From contig BQJP01000017.1 of NCBI GenBank assembly GCA_021604765.1, forward strand, positions 1-58,761: 58,761 nt of DNA. The letters run 5' to 3'. The position numbers and the translations under genes are program-made. This DNA is from Thermodesulfobacteriota bacterium. Its GTDB lineage: Bacteria; Desulfobacterota_D; UBA1144; Nemesobacterales; UBA2774. Position 1 is the first letter of the stretch, and the number at the start of each line of letters is the position of its first letter. Positions 25,418 through 35,144 of the stretch are shown here, one piece after another. The notes beneath the pieces are model-generated. The model did no database searches and had not been told where the DNA came from. It saw only the letters and a list, made by a program, of their open reading frames with translations.

Positions 25418-27379
25418 ATGATAGTATGGATAATTTTATTTCCGATGATAGGTGCCATTTTAAACGGGCTACTGTTTGCATCGGGCTTTTGGCAAAAGAA
25501 ATGTAATGGCGATGAGCACTCAGAACATGCTATCTCAGGTTTTATAGCCTCAGGTGCTGTGCTGCTTTCTGCAATCCTATCAACATACTTTTTTGTTCAG
25601 CTTCTATCTTTAGAACCCTCACAACGGCAGATTATTCAGGAACTCTTTGTATGGATACCATCAGGTGATTTCACTGTTAGTTTTGAGTTGATGTTTGATA
25701 CACTCTCAAGCGTGATGGCGCTTGTGATTACCTGGATTGGTTTCCTCATTCATATCTATTCAACTGGTTATATGCACCACGATAAGGGGTTCTCTAAATA
25801 CTTTACTTATCTAAACATGTTTGTTTTCTTTATGTTGATACTTGTGCTAGGTAACAATTTCCCGCTTATGTTCGTAGGATGGGAGGGGGTAGGTTTAGCT
25901 TCATTTCTTTTAATAGGGTTTTGGTATCAAGATAATGAAAAAGCATATGCGGGTAGAAAAGCATTTATTGTAAACAGGATTGGGGATTTCGGTTTTATTT
26001 TAGGAATATTTTTAATCTTCTTTATCTTCGGCTCTGTTAACTACCAAGATGTTTTTGCAAAAGCTATCGATCCCAATTTCATGAGCGTAGTACCTGGAGT
26101 TACGATAACAGCAATTGGGCTCTTACTTTTTGTGGGCGCTGTAGGTAAATCCGCTCAATTCCCACTTTTTGTTTGGCTGCCTGATGCTATGGCGGGTCCA
26201 ACCCCGGTGAGCGCGCTAATACATGCTGCTACGATGGTAACCGCAGGAGCATATATGATGGCCAGATGCAATGTGTTTTATTCTCAGTCCCCAACAGCGC
26301 AGATGGTTGTAGTCTCTATCGCCGCTTTTACTGCAATATTGGCAGCGACTATCGCAATTACTCAAAACGATATCAAGAAAGTCCTTGCTTATTCCACTGT
26401 GAGCCAGCTTGGTTATATGTTTATGGCAATTGGTGTCGGAGCTTATGCCGCAGGCTTGTTTCACCTTGTAACACACGCATTTTTCAAAGCTCTCTTGTTC
26501 CTTGGCTCAGGAAGCGTAATTCATGCCATGAGCGATGAGCAGGATATCCGCAAGATGGGTGGGCTAAGGAAGAAAATTCCTATTACTGCTATTACGTTCT
26601 TGATTGGAACCTTGGCAATAGCAGGTGTGCCGTTCTTATCCGGTTTCTTTAGTAAAGACGAAATACTCGCTGCTGTATATGACAGAGGCTATACAATTCA
26701 CTGGATAATAGCACTGATAACAGTTGTTCTAACGGCGCTATATATGGTGAGGCTCTATTTATTAACCTTTGAAGGGAAATCAAGAGTACCACAAAGCATT
26801 AAACGCTACGTTCACGAATCTCCATATTCAATGACAATACCTCTTATGGTATTAGCAGTGCTTTCAATCTTAGGTGGATACATCGGAGTGCCTGATTTTA
26901 TGGGCAAGGTCGTTGGTCTCAAGGATACAAATTTATTTGAGCACTATGTTTCTCCCGCTATCTTAATAGATAACGCTAAGCTAGTAGGGCATCATTTCTT
27001 TGGTCATTGGGCGCTAGCCGGATTCTCAATCGGTGGGGCTACTCTGGGTATAATAATAGCTTTCTATCTTTATTCTATTAGGCCATCAGCACCTGACAAA
27101 ATTGCTAAGGATATAGAATCACTTTACAAAGCTTCCTATAATAAATGGTATGTAGATGAGCTATACGATTATATCTTTGTCCAGCCGTTCTCATATTTGT
27201 GTAATCTAGCAGCAAGATTTGATCAAAATGTAATTGACGGCGCGGTTAATGGAGTTGCTGCAGCTGTTAAAGATACAGCACTTACCCTACAAAGCGCACA
27301 GAGTGGAGTCATTAGAAGTTATGCGATGCTAATGGCGATTGGCGCTGCAGTTATCCTAACTATAATAGTTCTATGGTAG
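25418..27379 (+). CDS. nuoL: NADH-quinone oxidoreductase subunit L
   Basis: A proton-pumping antiporter-like subunit of complex I, 653 aa with about 15-16 membrane helices. Signature blocks are NFPLMFVGWEGVGLASFLLIGFW (Glu in TM5 shown within), FPLFVWLPDAMAGPTPVSAL with the TM7-8 lysine region, and LAYSTVSQLGYMFMA. The C-terminal stretch includes the long lateral helix and an extra helix (MLMAIGAAVILTIIVLW). nuoM and nuoN should follow in a standard operon but do not; the next gene is on the other strand. Confidence 0.95.
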   Translation: MIVWIILFPMIGAILNGLLFASGFWQKKCNGDEHSEHAISGFIASGAVLLSAILSTYFFVQLLSLEPSQRQIIQELFVWIPSGDFTVSFELMFDTLSSVMALVITWIGFLIHIYSTGYMHHDKGFSKYFTYLNMFVFFMLILVLGNNFPLMFVGWEGVGLASFLLIGFWYQDNEKAYAGRKAFIVNRIGDFGFILGIFLIFFIFGSVNYQDVFAKAIDPNFMSVVPGVTITAIGLLLFVGAVGKSAQFPLFVWLPDAMAGPTPVSALIHAATMVTAGAYMMARCNVFYSQSPTAQMVVVSIAAFTAILAATIAITQNDIKKVLAYSTVSQLGYMFMAIGVGAYAAGLFHLVTHAFFKALLFLGSGSVIHAMSDEQDIRKMGGLRKKIPITAITFLIGTLAIAGVPFLSGFFSKDEILAAVYDRGYTIHWIIALITVVLTALYMVRLYLLTFEGKSRVPQSIKRYVHESPYSMTIPLMVLAVLSILGGYIGVPDFMGKVVGLKDTNLFEHYVSPAILIDNAKLVGHHFFGHWALAGFSIGGATLGIIIAFYLYSIRPSAPDKIAKDIESLYKASYNKWYVDELYDYIFVQPFSYLCNLAARFDQNVIDGAVNGVAAAVKDTALTLQSAQSGVIRSYAMLMAIGAAVILTIIVLW

Positions 27380-27436
27380 TTATAGTGAAAATATCCCTTC
27401 TTTTAAAGAACACTCTATATTCTGTAATTCCTGAAT

Positions 27437-27808
27437 TTAGAATTTCTTAGCAAAGTATGCAAATGGTGGGATTAGAAGACCAAGAGTTTTATTGTCTTCT
27501 GTTGTAATGCTTGGCACTGCACTTAGAATGTCCTCTTTCTTTAATTTTTCAGTCTTAATTTCCAGCTCTTCTGAATTGGTATAAACAAATTCTGTTTGAT
27601 CGGTTTCAGAATGATTCTTTGCGTCAGTTGAAAAATCGTTTGATTCCATGAAGTCGTTAATTAATGTTTCTTCAGAGTTCTCAAGTGTAAGCTTCGATAT
27701 CAAGATTTGTTTATCTTCAGTCTCTTCCTCGGCAAAGCTGAAATCTATCAATAAAAGAGGCAGAATCATGATTACAAACACAAACATTATATTTTTTAAG
27801 TTTCTCAC
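27437..27808 (-). CDS. Small exported acidic protein, unknown
   Basis: A 123-aa protein. The proposed GTG start at 27808 gives a classic signal peptide: basic start (RNLKNI), hydrophobic core MFVFVIMILPLLLIDFSFA, then acidic EEETEDK. The mature part is acidic and Ser/Thr-rich, ending in an apolar LGLLIPPFAYFAKKF. An upstream ATG at 27916 lies inside the glnA terminator, so I rejected it. No Shine-Dalgarno sequence supports the GTG, so the start is uncertain. It converges with nuoL with no hairpin between them. Confidence 0.55.
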   Translation of the reverse strand: MRNLKNIMFVFVIMILPLLLIDFSFAEEETEDKQILISKLTLENSEETLINDFMESNDFSTDAKNHSETDQTEFVYTNSEELEIKTEKLKKEDILSAVPSITTEDNKTLGLLIPPFAYFAKKF

Positions 27809-27892
27809 GCTAATTATAGATGGAAAATTATGTAAAGAGGATTCAGAATATTCTCGGCGGTTTTGTCTTATGAGGATAGTATAGGAAATAAA

Positions 27893-27925
27893 AAAGGCGG
27901 TATGTAATAAATACATGCCGCCTTT
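27893..27925 (-). terminator. Intrinsic terminator of glnA (possibly bidirectional)
   Basis: Arms 27893-27906 and 27912-27925 form a 14-bp stem with one T/G wobble and a five-base loop, GC-rich in the middle (GGCGG). On the minus strand a T-rich run follows. It lies 33 bases after the glnA stop. T residues on the other side suggest it could also act on plus-strand transcripts. Confidence 0.85.
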
Positions 27926-27958
27926 CTATTTTTTTAGTCTTAAGAGTATGGCTACTAT

Positions 27959-29425
27959 TTATACATCATAGTAGAGCATAAACTCATAAGGTACTGGTCT
28001 TAGTTTCATAGGATTAACTTCATTGTCCATCTTGTAATCAATCCAAGTTTGAATTACATCTTCAGTGAAAACGTCACCTTTTAAGAGAAAATCGTGGTCT
28101 TCTTTGAGTGCCTTAAGTGCGTCCTCAAGTGAGCCTGGAACTGAAGGAATATTTGCAAGCTCCTCTGGTCCCAATGCATAAATATCTTTATCCAATGGAT
28201 CGCCAGGGTTGAGTTTTTTCTCGATTCCATCCAGTCCTGCCATAAGCAGAGCTGAGAAAGCTAGGTAACCATTACATGAAGGATCTGGGAACCTGGTCTC
28301 AAGTCTTTTTGCTTTCGGGCTAGGTGAGTACATTGGAATTCTTACCGCAGCACTTCTGTTTCGCGCTGAATAAGCTAAGTTAACGGGTGCCTCAAATCCA
28401 GGAACAAGTCTTCTATAAGAGTTGGTTGTAGGATTAGTAAATGCACAGAGCGCACCTGCATGTTTTAAAATTCCGCCGATATAGTTCATAGCCATATCAC
28501 TCATGCCCGCATAACCCTTTCCTGCAAATAGGGGTTTTCCTTTTTTCCATATAGACTGATGAACGTGCATTCCTGAACCATTGTCATCAAAAACTGGTTT
28601 AGGCATAAATGTTACGGTCTGGCCATATTTCTTGGCAACATTTCTGATTACATATTTATACCACATCATCTGATCGCCCATTTGAACTAGTGGGGCAAAT
28701 CTCATATCGATTTCAGCCTGTCCAGCAGTTGCAACTTCGTGATGCTGCGCTTCAATTGAAATGCCTAGATTCTCTAGTTCTATCACCATTTCTGAACGGA
28801 GATCCTGAAATGAATCTGTAGGCGGTGTAGGGAAATATCCTTCCTTATGGCGTGGTTTGTAGCCTAAGTTAGGTCCCTCATCAGCTCCGGAATTCCATAT
28901 TCCTTCAACTGAATCTACCATGTAGTAACCAGAATTTGCAGTTTGATCGTACCTTACGTCATCAAAAATAAAGAATTCAAGTTCAGGACCGATGAATGCG
29001 GTATCTCCGGTTCCTGTGCTCTTTAAATAAGAAACAGCTTTCTTTGCGATATTACGTGGGTCACGTGAATAAGGTTCACGAGTAATTGGATCAACAATAT
29101 CACATAATAATACTAATGTTGGGTGCTTAAAGAATGGGTCAATCCTTGCAGTGGTTGCATCCGGAATAACAAGCATATCACTTGCGTTAATAGCCTGCCA
29201 ACCTCTAATACTAGAACCGTCAAATCCTAAACCATCTTCAAACATAGAAGCGCTAAATTCATTTACTGAAATACTAAAGTGCTGCCACATACCGATAAAA
29301 TCTAAAAACCTAAAGTCTACAATAAGTACACCGTTATCTTTAACCATTTTTACAACATCTGCGGGCTTTTTTGCAAACATAGATACAGGTCCTCCTTTGC
29401 TATTTGTCTTTTTTGTTGTGGGCAT
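27959..29425 (-). CDS. glnA: Glutamine synthetase type I
   Basis: ATP-dependent glutamine synthetase (488 aa), the ammonium assimilation enzyme, working with GltD's complex. Family blocks are [46 protein letters not shown] and [18 protein letters not shown]. The likely adenylylation tyrosine is in [10 protein letters not shown]. Two starts carry ribosome sites: ATG 29425 (AAAGGAGG 12 bases upstream) and the internal ATG 29380 (AAAGGAGG ten bases upstream), which matches the normal family N-terminus MFAKKPADV. glnB lies 36 bases upstream, forming a glnB-glnA operon that ends in the terminator at 27893. Confidence 0.96.
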   Translation of the reverse strand: MPTTKKTNSKGGPVSMFAKKPADVVKMVKDNGVLIVDFRFLDFIGMWQHFSISVNEFSASMFEDGLGFDGSSIRGWQAINASDMLVIPDATTARIDPFFKHPTLVLLCDIVDPITREPYSRDPRNIAKKAVSYLKSTGTGDTAFIGPELEFFIFDDVRYDQTANSGYYMVDSVEGIWNSGADEGPNLGYKPRHKEGYFPTPPTDSFQDLRSEMVIELENLGISIEAQHHEVATAGQAEIDMRFAPLVQMGDQMMWYKYVIRNVAKKYGQTVTFMPKPVFDDNGSGMHVHQSIWKKGKPLFAGKGYAGMSDMAMNYIGGILKHAGALCAFTNPTTNSYRRLVPGFEAPVNLAYSARNRSAAVRIPMYSPSPKAKRLETRFPDPSCNGYLAFSALLMAGLDGIEKKLNPGDPLDKDIYALGPEELANIPSVPGSLEDALKALKEDHDFLLKGDVFTEDVIQTWIDYKMDNEVNPMKLRPVPYEFMLYYDV

Positions 29426-29461
29426 TTTTAAGAATGTCCTCCTTTAAAAATAAGCTCCGAC

Positions 29462-29854
<393 letters not shown>

Positions 29855-29916
29855 TCATTTCAATCAACAAAAATAGGGGTTTAAAGTGTAAAGCCTCAAA
29901 ATTAGTGCACATATCT

Positions 29917-29967
29917 TAAGCACCTGAGGTCAAAAATTAAACATTTTTCATTGATATATGGTGCTTA
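29917..29967. promoter_or_regulatory. Candidate activator (UAS) repeat upstream of the sigma-54 promoter
   Basis: TAAGCACC (29917-29924) has its exact complement GGTGCTTA at 29960-29967, about 100-150 bases upstream of the predicted start. A further GTGCAC lies at 29905-29910. This spacing is typical for enhancer-binding activators such as NtrC, whose sites contain GCAC/GTGC half-sites. The match is partial, and the binder is inferred. Confidence 0.5.
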
Positions 29968-30066
29968 TGGCATATTTTGTCTGAATTGAATTACTTTCAA
30001 TGCAATTTGCTGAGAAGCAGTTTGCCCTTTCTCTTTTTACATTTTTATACAAAAATAGTAAACTCT

Positions 30067-30110
30067 GAATGAGATATATAATTAGAGTGGAACAATTATA
30101 AATCTCATTC
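30067..30110 (-). terminator. 17-bp stem-loop after the anti-sigma gene
   Basis: Arms 30067-30083 and 30094-30110 pair at 16 of 17 positions around a ten-base loop. It lies 26 bases after the stop of the minus-strand anti-sigma gene, and the minus strand continues into a T-rich stretch. It is a good terminator candidate for the ECF operon and insulates it from the glnB promoter region. Confidence 0.65.
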
Positions 30111-30135
30111 TAAATTGCTGCTTCTATATATGTAA

Positions 30136-30945
30136 TTAATATAACTTTGATTGTGGTAAGGGCATTTGATTTCGATAAAGCTGCGCGAAGTGTTCTAGTT
30201 CGGTCAAGTTAAGATCAGAAATCACACAATATTCAAGACCCTGGTTAGTCCATTTAACAATATTAAATCCTCTGTTTTGGAAGGTTTTTACATCTATCAT
30301 ATCATCTTCAGTAGTTGGGAATATGAACAAATTTATTACATGGTCACGAATCTGGTATACAACAGATGCGGCACTTTGTTTGTTAATATAGTCCAGTCGC
30401 CCGCCTTTTAAATCAAAACCACTTTTACTAAGGTCTTTGGCATTAGCTGCAAAATCTACTTTGCCGGAGAACCATGGCTTAATTTGGTGTGTATCCGAAG
30501 AATTAATATGTGTAAGGTTGTCTTCGATAAGTGAGCGGACATGAGCGGATACTATCTCTTCTTCCATCATTACACTTAATTGATATTGAGGTAGAAACGC
30601 CAGAACAATCAGGACTGCTGCTACTGCAGTGGCAAATGGCGGGATAATATAATTCAGCCAACGCCATGAAAATTGACTCTTCTCCTCTAGGATAACTTCT
30701 TCGCTAGGTTCAGCAGACTCAGCAATTTTATCTTTAATATCTTCTTTTAAACCATAGGGAGATGAATATGCAAATTCATAATGAAGAGTGTTCTTCATTT
30801 GTTCTATTTCATAGCGTTCATTTGCACAATGAGCGCAGATTTCAAAGTGTTTTTCTACAGCAGCTCTATCCGTATCTGCTAATTCATCATCTACGTAGGC
30901 ACTGATATAGTTATATAGAATTCCCCTTACGGTACTACAACTCAC
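30136..30945 (-). CDS. Anti-sigma factor, zinc-binding (ZAS) domain, membrane-anchored
   Basis: A 269-aa inner-membrane regulator. The cytoplasmic part has the ZAS pattern C3-x29-H33-x3-C37-x2-C40. One membrane segment follows (about 100-120: FATAVAAVLIVLAFL), then a periplasmic domain of about 145 residues with PWFSGKVDFAA. Relatives hold an ECF sigma factor inactive until an envelope signal arrives. The gene starts at GTG 30945 and overlaps the end of the ECF sigma gene by 11 bases, so translation is coupled. The signal sensed is unknown. Confidence 0.85.
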   Translation of the reverse strand: MSCSTVRGILYNYISAYVDDELADTDRAAVEKHFEICAHCANERYEIEQMKNTLHYEFAYSSPYGLKEDIKDKIAESAEPSEEVILEEKSQFSWRWLNYIIPPFATAVAAVLIVLAFLPQYQLSVMMEEEIVSAHVRSLIEDNLTHINSSDTHQIKPWFSGKVDFAANAKDLSKSGFDLKGGRLDYINKQSAASVVYQIRDHVINLFIFPTTEDDMIDVKTFQNRGFNIVKWTNQGLEYCVISDLNLTELEHFAQLYRNQMPLPQSKLY

Positions 30946-31501
30946 CCCTAGTTCTCCTGTTCATTCTGGAAGACAAGGTTTTTTGTAAACGACGTCTTCC
31001 CCGGGAAAGCCTCGACATAACGGTGCCGACTGGAATGCCAACAATATCAGCAATTTCTTTATAGGATAAACCTTCTATCTCGTGGAGTACTACAACCTCT
31101 CTGAAAATTAGAGGCATGTCTTTAAGTGCATTACGAAGTAAATCTTTATTACCGCTGCTAGTAAGAATTTTCTCTTGTCTTAAACCCTGGTTTCGTTCGA
31201 TGATAAAACTTGGTTCATCACTAGAACTATGCACGGATTCGTCAAATTCAATTAAATGTTTATAGTCATGTTTGCTCTTGATCCAATTATAAGAAGTGTT
31301 TCTAACGATTGTTAACAACCAGCTCAAGCTATTTATATCTGTGTATTTCTCAAATCCTCTAAACGCTCTTATGTACGCTTCTTGTACTACATCTTCAGCA
31401 TCTTGATCATGCCCTGTTATCCATCTGGCAAGGTTGTAGGCTGAATCCATATGACTCAGCATCTTAGATTCGAACTGCTCGATGAGTAAATTTTTATTCA
31501 A
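30935..31501 (-). CDS. ECF-family sigma factor
   Basis: An extracytoplasmic-function sigma factor of 188 aa. Region 2 has AYNLARWITGHDQDAEDVVQEAYIRAFRGF. Region 4 has LPLIF-type helices: VVVLHEIEGLSYKEIADIVG and PVGTVMSRLSRGRRRL. I chose TTG 31501 because GGAGG lies seven bases upstream; a GTG at 31525 has only a weak site. It is co-transcribed and partnered with the overlapping anti-sigma gene. No target promoter is recognised in the window. Confidence 0.9.
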   Translation of the reverse strand: MNKNLLIEQFESKMLSHMDSAYNLARWITGHDQDAEDVVQEAYIRAFRGFEKYTDINSLSWLLTIVRNTSYNWIKSKHDYKHLIEFDESVHSSSDEPSFIIERNQGLRQEKILTSSGNKDLLRNALKDMPLIFREVVVLHEIEGLSYKEIADIVGIPVGTVMSRLSRGRRRLQKTLSSRMNRRTRGEL

Positions 31502-31636
31502 AACGAGCCCTCCACAATGTACCACCTTTAATAAACCCTATAATAAAAAATAAAACTATTCTATTAAAAGTCAACTAGCTCAGATTCATTAAACTTAAAT
31601 AACTCACACTCTCTATATTGGTTCAATGAAAATATT

Positions 31637-31650
31637 TTACAACATTGTAA
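31637..31650. promoter_or_regulatory. Palindrome between divergent ECF and kefG-like genes
   Basis: TTACAA and its exact complement TTGTAA flank CA (31637-31650). It lies in the 282-base divergent region between the ECF sigma operon and the potassium efflux pair. A shared operator is possible. The short length and AT-richness make chance likely. Confidence 0.25.
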
Positions 31651-31783
31651 TATAAACAATATTTTATTGTAAACTAAATCAGTAGCATATATCAACAATG
31701 ATGTCAGATTTCTCTGAAGGTTTAGTTATCATATCTTTAATATAAAAAATCACTCTAGAGGATATATAAGAAGTTATATAATC

Positions 31784-32416
31784 ATGGCTGCTAACTATAA
31801 AAATAAGATACTTGTCATATTTGCGCACCCAGCATTACAAAGATCCAAAATAAATATAGAGCTGCGTCAGGCAATAAAAGATACTGATGGTATAACTTTT
31901 CGTGATCTTTATGAGATTTACCCTGATTTTCTAATAGATGTAATAGAAGAACAACGCTTACTTGTAGAACATGATATTGTAGTCTTGCAACATCCTTTTT
32001 ATTGGTATAGTTGCCCTGCAATACTTAAAGAGTGGATAGACCTCGTTTTGGAATACGGATTTGCATATGGTCATGAGGGCACAGCTTTGATGGGCAAGAG
32101 CCTAATGACAGCAATTACCGCAGGAGGAAGTGAGGATTCATATAAAGAAGACGGAGTGCATTACTATCATGTGCGAGATTTTCTGAGGACATTTGAACGA
32201 ACGGCAGCTCTATGTGGTATGAATTATCTTCCCCCTTTTGTAGTGCATCACACATCGGAGCTAATGAACCCAAAAGATATTGCAGTTTATAGTGATCTTT
32301 ACAAAAGAGTTATTATGTCTCTTATGGATCTCAAAGATATAGACATTAATACTATGAATAAATTTGATTACATGAACGATTTTATATTAGATCAATTTGA
32401 ATCCTGGAGTGTCTAA
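31784..32416 (+). CDS. KefF/KefG-type NAD(P)H oxidoreductase (flavodoxin fold)
   Basis: A 210-aa flavodoxin-fold quinone reductase of the KefF/KefG group, the soluble partner that activates potassium efflux. Motifs: ILVIFAHPALQRSKIN (phosphate loop), DIVVLQHPFYWYSCPAILKEWIDLV and MTAITAGGSEDSY. It lies three bases before a KefB-like transporter gene, which supports the pairing. There is no Shine-Dalgarno before the ATG. Confidence 0.85.
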   Translation: MAANYKNKILVIFAHPALQRSKINIELRQAIKDTDGITFRDLYEIYPDFLIDVIEEQRLLVEHDIVVLQHPFYWYSCPAILKEWIDLVLEYGFAYGHEGTALMGKSLMTAITAGGSEDSYKEDGVHYYHVRDFLRTFERTAALCGMNYLPPFVVHHTSELMNPKDIAVYSDLYKRVIMSLMDLKDIDINTMNKFDYMNDFILDQFESWSV

Positions 32417-32419
32417 ATA

Positions 32420-34285
32420 ATGGACAGTTTTTTATTTCAAGCATTCATATATTTATTGGCCGCGGTAGTTTCAGTGCCTCTAGCAAAACGCCTGGGGCTT
32501 GGTTCGGTATTAGGGTATTTATTTGCCGGTATTATTATAGGACCATATGTTTTTAATTTTGTAGGCATGGGTTCGGAGGATGTATTACACTTTGCGGAGT
32601 TCGGGGTTGTAATGATGCTCTTTCTCATTGGTTTAGAGCTTAGACCTGAACTGCTCTGGAGATTGAGGGGGCCAATACTCGGATTAGGCGGGCTACAGGT
32701 TGGTGTAACCACTTTAGTAATTTTCTTAATAGGATATTTATTTGGATTCACTTGGAAAATATCTCTGGCTATAGGGCTCATTCTAGCTCTATCCTCAACT
32801 GCAATTGTCTTGCAGACACTTAACGAAAAGGGTTTAATGAAAACAGAGGCGGGTCAGTCAAGTTTTTCTGTTCTTCTCTTCCAAGACATGGCCGTAATTC
32901 CAATTCTTGCGCTACTGCCACTTCTTGCAGCTCCTATACTTGGGTTTACAGGTCACAGCACTGAAGATGATCACCCGGCCGGTTTTACTATAGAAGCGCT
33001 ACCCGGATGGCAAGAAGCTATTATAGTTGCGCTAGTAATCGCTACCATAATAATTATTGGACGGTTTTTAGTGCGTTATGTCTTTCGTTTTATTGCAGAA
33101 ACCCGACTAAGAGAAGTGTTTACAGCTTTTGCACTGTTCTTGGTTATAGGAATAGCATTAGCGATGCAAATTATCGGTTTATCAGCAGCACTAGGGACCT
33201 TTTTAGCTGGTGTAGTGCTTGCAGATAGTGAGTACCGACATGAGCTTGAAACGGATATAGAACCCTTTAAGGGACTTCTTCTCGGATTATTCTTTATTTC
33301 CGTAGGAGCGAGCATCGATTTTAATCTATTAAGAGAAGAGCCTTACCTTATTCTTGGGCTTGTAACAGCATTGATAGTTATTAAGTTAGTCATTCTTTTT
33401 ATATTAGGTGTTGTATTTAAGATGAGAAGAAGCCAGAACTATCTTTTTGCTTTTTCTCTGGCCCAGGGCGGAGAGTTTGCTTTTGTGCTGTTCTCATTTG
33501 CAACTCAGAACAGCGTGATTCCCATACCGATGGCTGATACACTAATCCTTGTAGTTGCATTATCAATGAGCTTAACCCCTATATTAATGATACTAAATGA
33601 AAAACTTCTTCAGCCCAGGTTTTCAACTTTAGATCAAAGACCTGAGTCCGACACTATAGATGAGAAAAACCCTGTCATAATTGCCGGATTTGGAAGGTTT
33701 GGGCAGATAGTAGGGCGTTTACTCCATGCTAATAATATAGGAACTACAGTATTGGATTCGAAACCGAGTCAGATAGAGATGGTCAGAAGATTTGGGTACA
33801 AGGTTTTTTATGGTGATGCATCCAGATTGGATCTCCTACACTCAGCCGGGGCAGAAGAGGCTAAGCTTTTTGTTTTAGCTGTTGATGATAAGGATAAGGC
33901 GCTAGAGATTGCGGAAACTGTAAGAAAACATTTTCCGAATCTACAAATAGTAGCAAGATCTTTTGACAGAAGACACACCCATGAGCTAATGAATTTAGGT
34001 GTAAAAGTTATACACAGAGAAACTTTTAATTCGGCTTTAGAGCTTGGAGCATCAGCTCTGAAACTATTGGGTTTCCGCAGTTATCAAGCACACCGTGCCG
34101 CACTTATCTTTAAACATCATGATGAAAAAAACTTAGTTGATTTACATGAGCATTGGGGAGATGAAGAGGCTTTCTTAATAGAAACACGGTTAAAAAACCA
34201 AGATCTTTTAGAACTCTTAAGTTCTGATGAAGAAGATAAAGAAGAAAATATGGATCATTCCTGGGAAAGACCTGGTACTTCATAA
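32420..34285 (+). CDS. KefB/KefC-type glutathione-regulated potassium efflux antiporter
   Basis: A 621-aa CPA2-family cation/proton antiporter. About 12 membrane segments span residues 5-400, with conserved GLELRPELLW and LFFISVGASIDF. An RCK/TrkA-N regulatory domain (about 412-540) begins VIIAGFGRFGQIVGRL, an NAD-binding glycine motif. In characterised systems it opens on electrophile-glutathione adducts to acidify the cytoplasm. The preceding ancillary oxidoreductase is its likely partner. Confidence 0.9.
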   Translation: MDSFLFQAFIYLLAAVVSVPLAKRLGLGSVLGYLFAGIIIGPYVFNFVGMGSEDVLHFAEFGVVMMLFLIGLELRPELLWRLRGPILGLGGLQVGVTTLVIFLIGYLFGFTWKISLAIGLILALSSTAIVLQTLNEKGLMKTEAGQSSFSVLLFQDMAVIPILALLPLLAAPILGFTGHSTEDDHPAGFTIEALPGWQEAIIVALVIATIIIIGRFLVRYVFRFIAETRLREVFTAFALFLVIGIALAMQIIGLSAALGTFLAGVVLADSEYRHELETDIEPFKGLLLGLFFISVGASIDFNLLREEPYLILGLVTALIVIKLVILFILGVVFKMRRSQNYLFAFSLAQGGEFAFVLFSFATQNSVIPIPMADTLILVVALSMSLTPILMILNEKLLQPRFSTLDQRPESDTIDEKNPVIIAGFGRFGQIVGRLLHANNIGTTVLDSKPSQIEMVRRFGYKVFYGDASRLDLLHSAGAEEAKLFVLAVDDKDKALEIAETVRKHFPNLQIVARSFDRRHTHELMNLGVKVIHRETFNSALELGASALKLLGFRSYQAHRAALIFKHHDEKNLVDLHEHWGDEEAFLIETRLKNQDLLELLSSDEEDKEENMDHSWERPGTS

Positions 34286-34374
34286 ATCCTTTTTACGAAG
34301 CCTTCATTTTACAGCATATGTGATATAGTACTTTGTATCAGAATGTTGAATCATCTAAAATTGGAGAACATATT

Positions 34375-34746
34375 ATGCCTGGTGATAAAAATGTATTTGG
34401 TCAGGAGATAGAAATCTGTTCTAATTCCCCACTGACGGGGTTTTACCGCGACGGATGCTGCCGAACAGGTCCCGACGATTTGGGTATGCATGTGGTATGT
34501 GTGGAGGTAAGCGAAGAATTTCTGGAATTTTCAAAAGCAAGAGGGAATGACCTTTCAACTCCAAACCCGGATTTTGAATTTGAGGGGTTAAAGCCTGGAG
34601 ACAGATGGTGTCTTTGTGCGTTAAGATGGAAGGAGGCAATGGAAAGCGACATGGCTCCACCGGTCATTCTAACCTCAACTCATGAGTCTGTCTTAGAAGT
34701 TGTTTCTCTGGATGATTTAAAGAAATATGCTATAGACCTTTCTTAA
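34375..34746 (+). CDS. DUF2237 family protein
   Basis: A 123-aa soluble protein of the DUF2237 family (PF09996). Diagnostic blocks are NVFGQEIEICSNSPLTGFYRDGCC, FLEFSKARGNDLSTPNP and LKPGDRWCLCALRWKEA. Conserved cysteines suggest a redox or metal-related role, but none is established. I chose ATG 34375 because GGAG lies eight bases upstream. It follows the antiporter gene on the same strand. Confidence 0.9.
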   Translation: MPGDKNVFGQEIEICSNSPLTGFYRDGCCRTGPDDLGMHVVCVEVSEEFLEFSKARGNDLSTPNPDFEFEGLKPGDRWCLCALRWKEAMESDMAPPVILTSTHESVLEVVSLDDLKKYAIDLS

Positions 34747-34760
34747 TACAAGCAAAAATT

Positions 34761-35114
34761 ATGAGGCAAGATTCTAATTGGGATATCAATGAAAGAGTTG
34801 ATGAAGTTTTCAAAAACATAGTCATGCCCGTATTTGAAGAATTAATACGGGATTACAATGGAGTTGACGGCTATGAAGTCAAGATTGTTTCAGATGGCCC
34901 AATAATAATGGGTATAGAAAATTATTCTTCTATAATGGTCAAGCATCCGGGCGGAATGGAAATGATAGTGTGCGCATATTGGATTAAAAACAGTGAGAGA
35001 CTAATCGCCGAAAATATTCTACTCATAACGCATAATGCAAGTTTTGATATTTTCACAGTTACAAGAGAAGAGCTTTCATCAAAGATAAAGTTCTTAGGCG
35101 GCATTAAAAATTGA
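34761..35114 (+). CDS. Small hypothetical protein
   Basis: A 117-aa soluble protein 14 bases after the DUF2237 gene, so likely co-transcribed. It has mixed alpha/beta content, with acidic and aliphatic stretches (VFKNIVMPVFEELIRDY, ISKIKFLGG-type end). No domain is recognised, and there is no signal peptide or membrane segment. Function unknown. Confidence 0.65.
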   Translation: MRQDSNWDINERVDEVFKNIVMPVFEELIRDYNGVDGYEVKIVSDGPIIMGIENYSSIMVKHPGGMEMIVCAYWIKNSERLIAENILLITHNASFDIFTVTREELSSKIKFLGGIKN

Positions 35115-35144
35115 GCTGTGATTATGTGTCTACAGTCTAATTCT

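Noticed and set aside
26266-26538. 90-aa ORF inside nuoL
   Set aside because: Shadow frame of a strongly conserved gene.
27809-27916. Longer N-terminus for the small exported protein
   Set aside because: The ATG at 27916 lies in the glnA terminator hairpin, and the signal peptide begins later.
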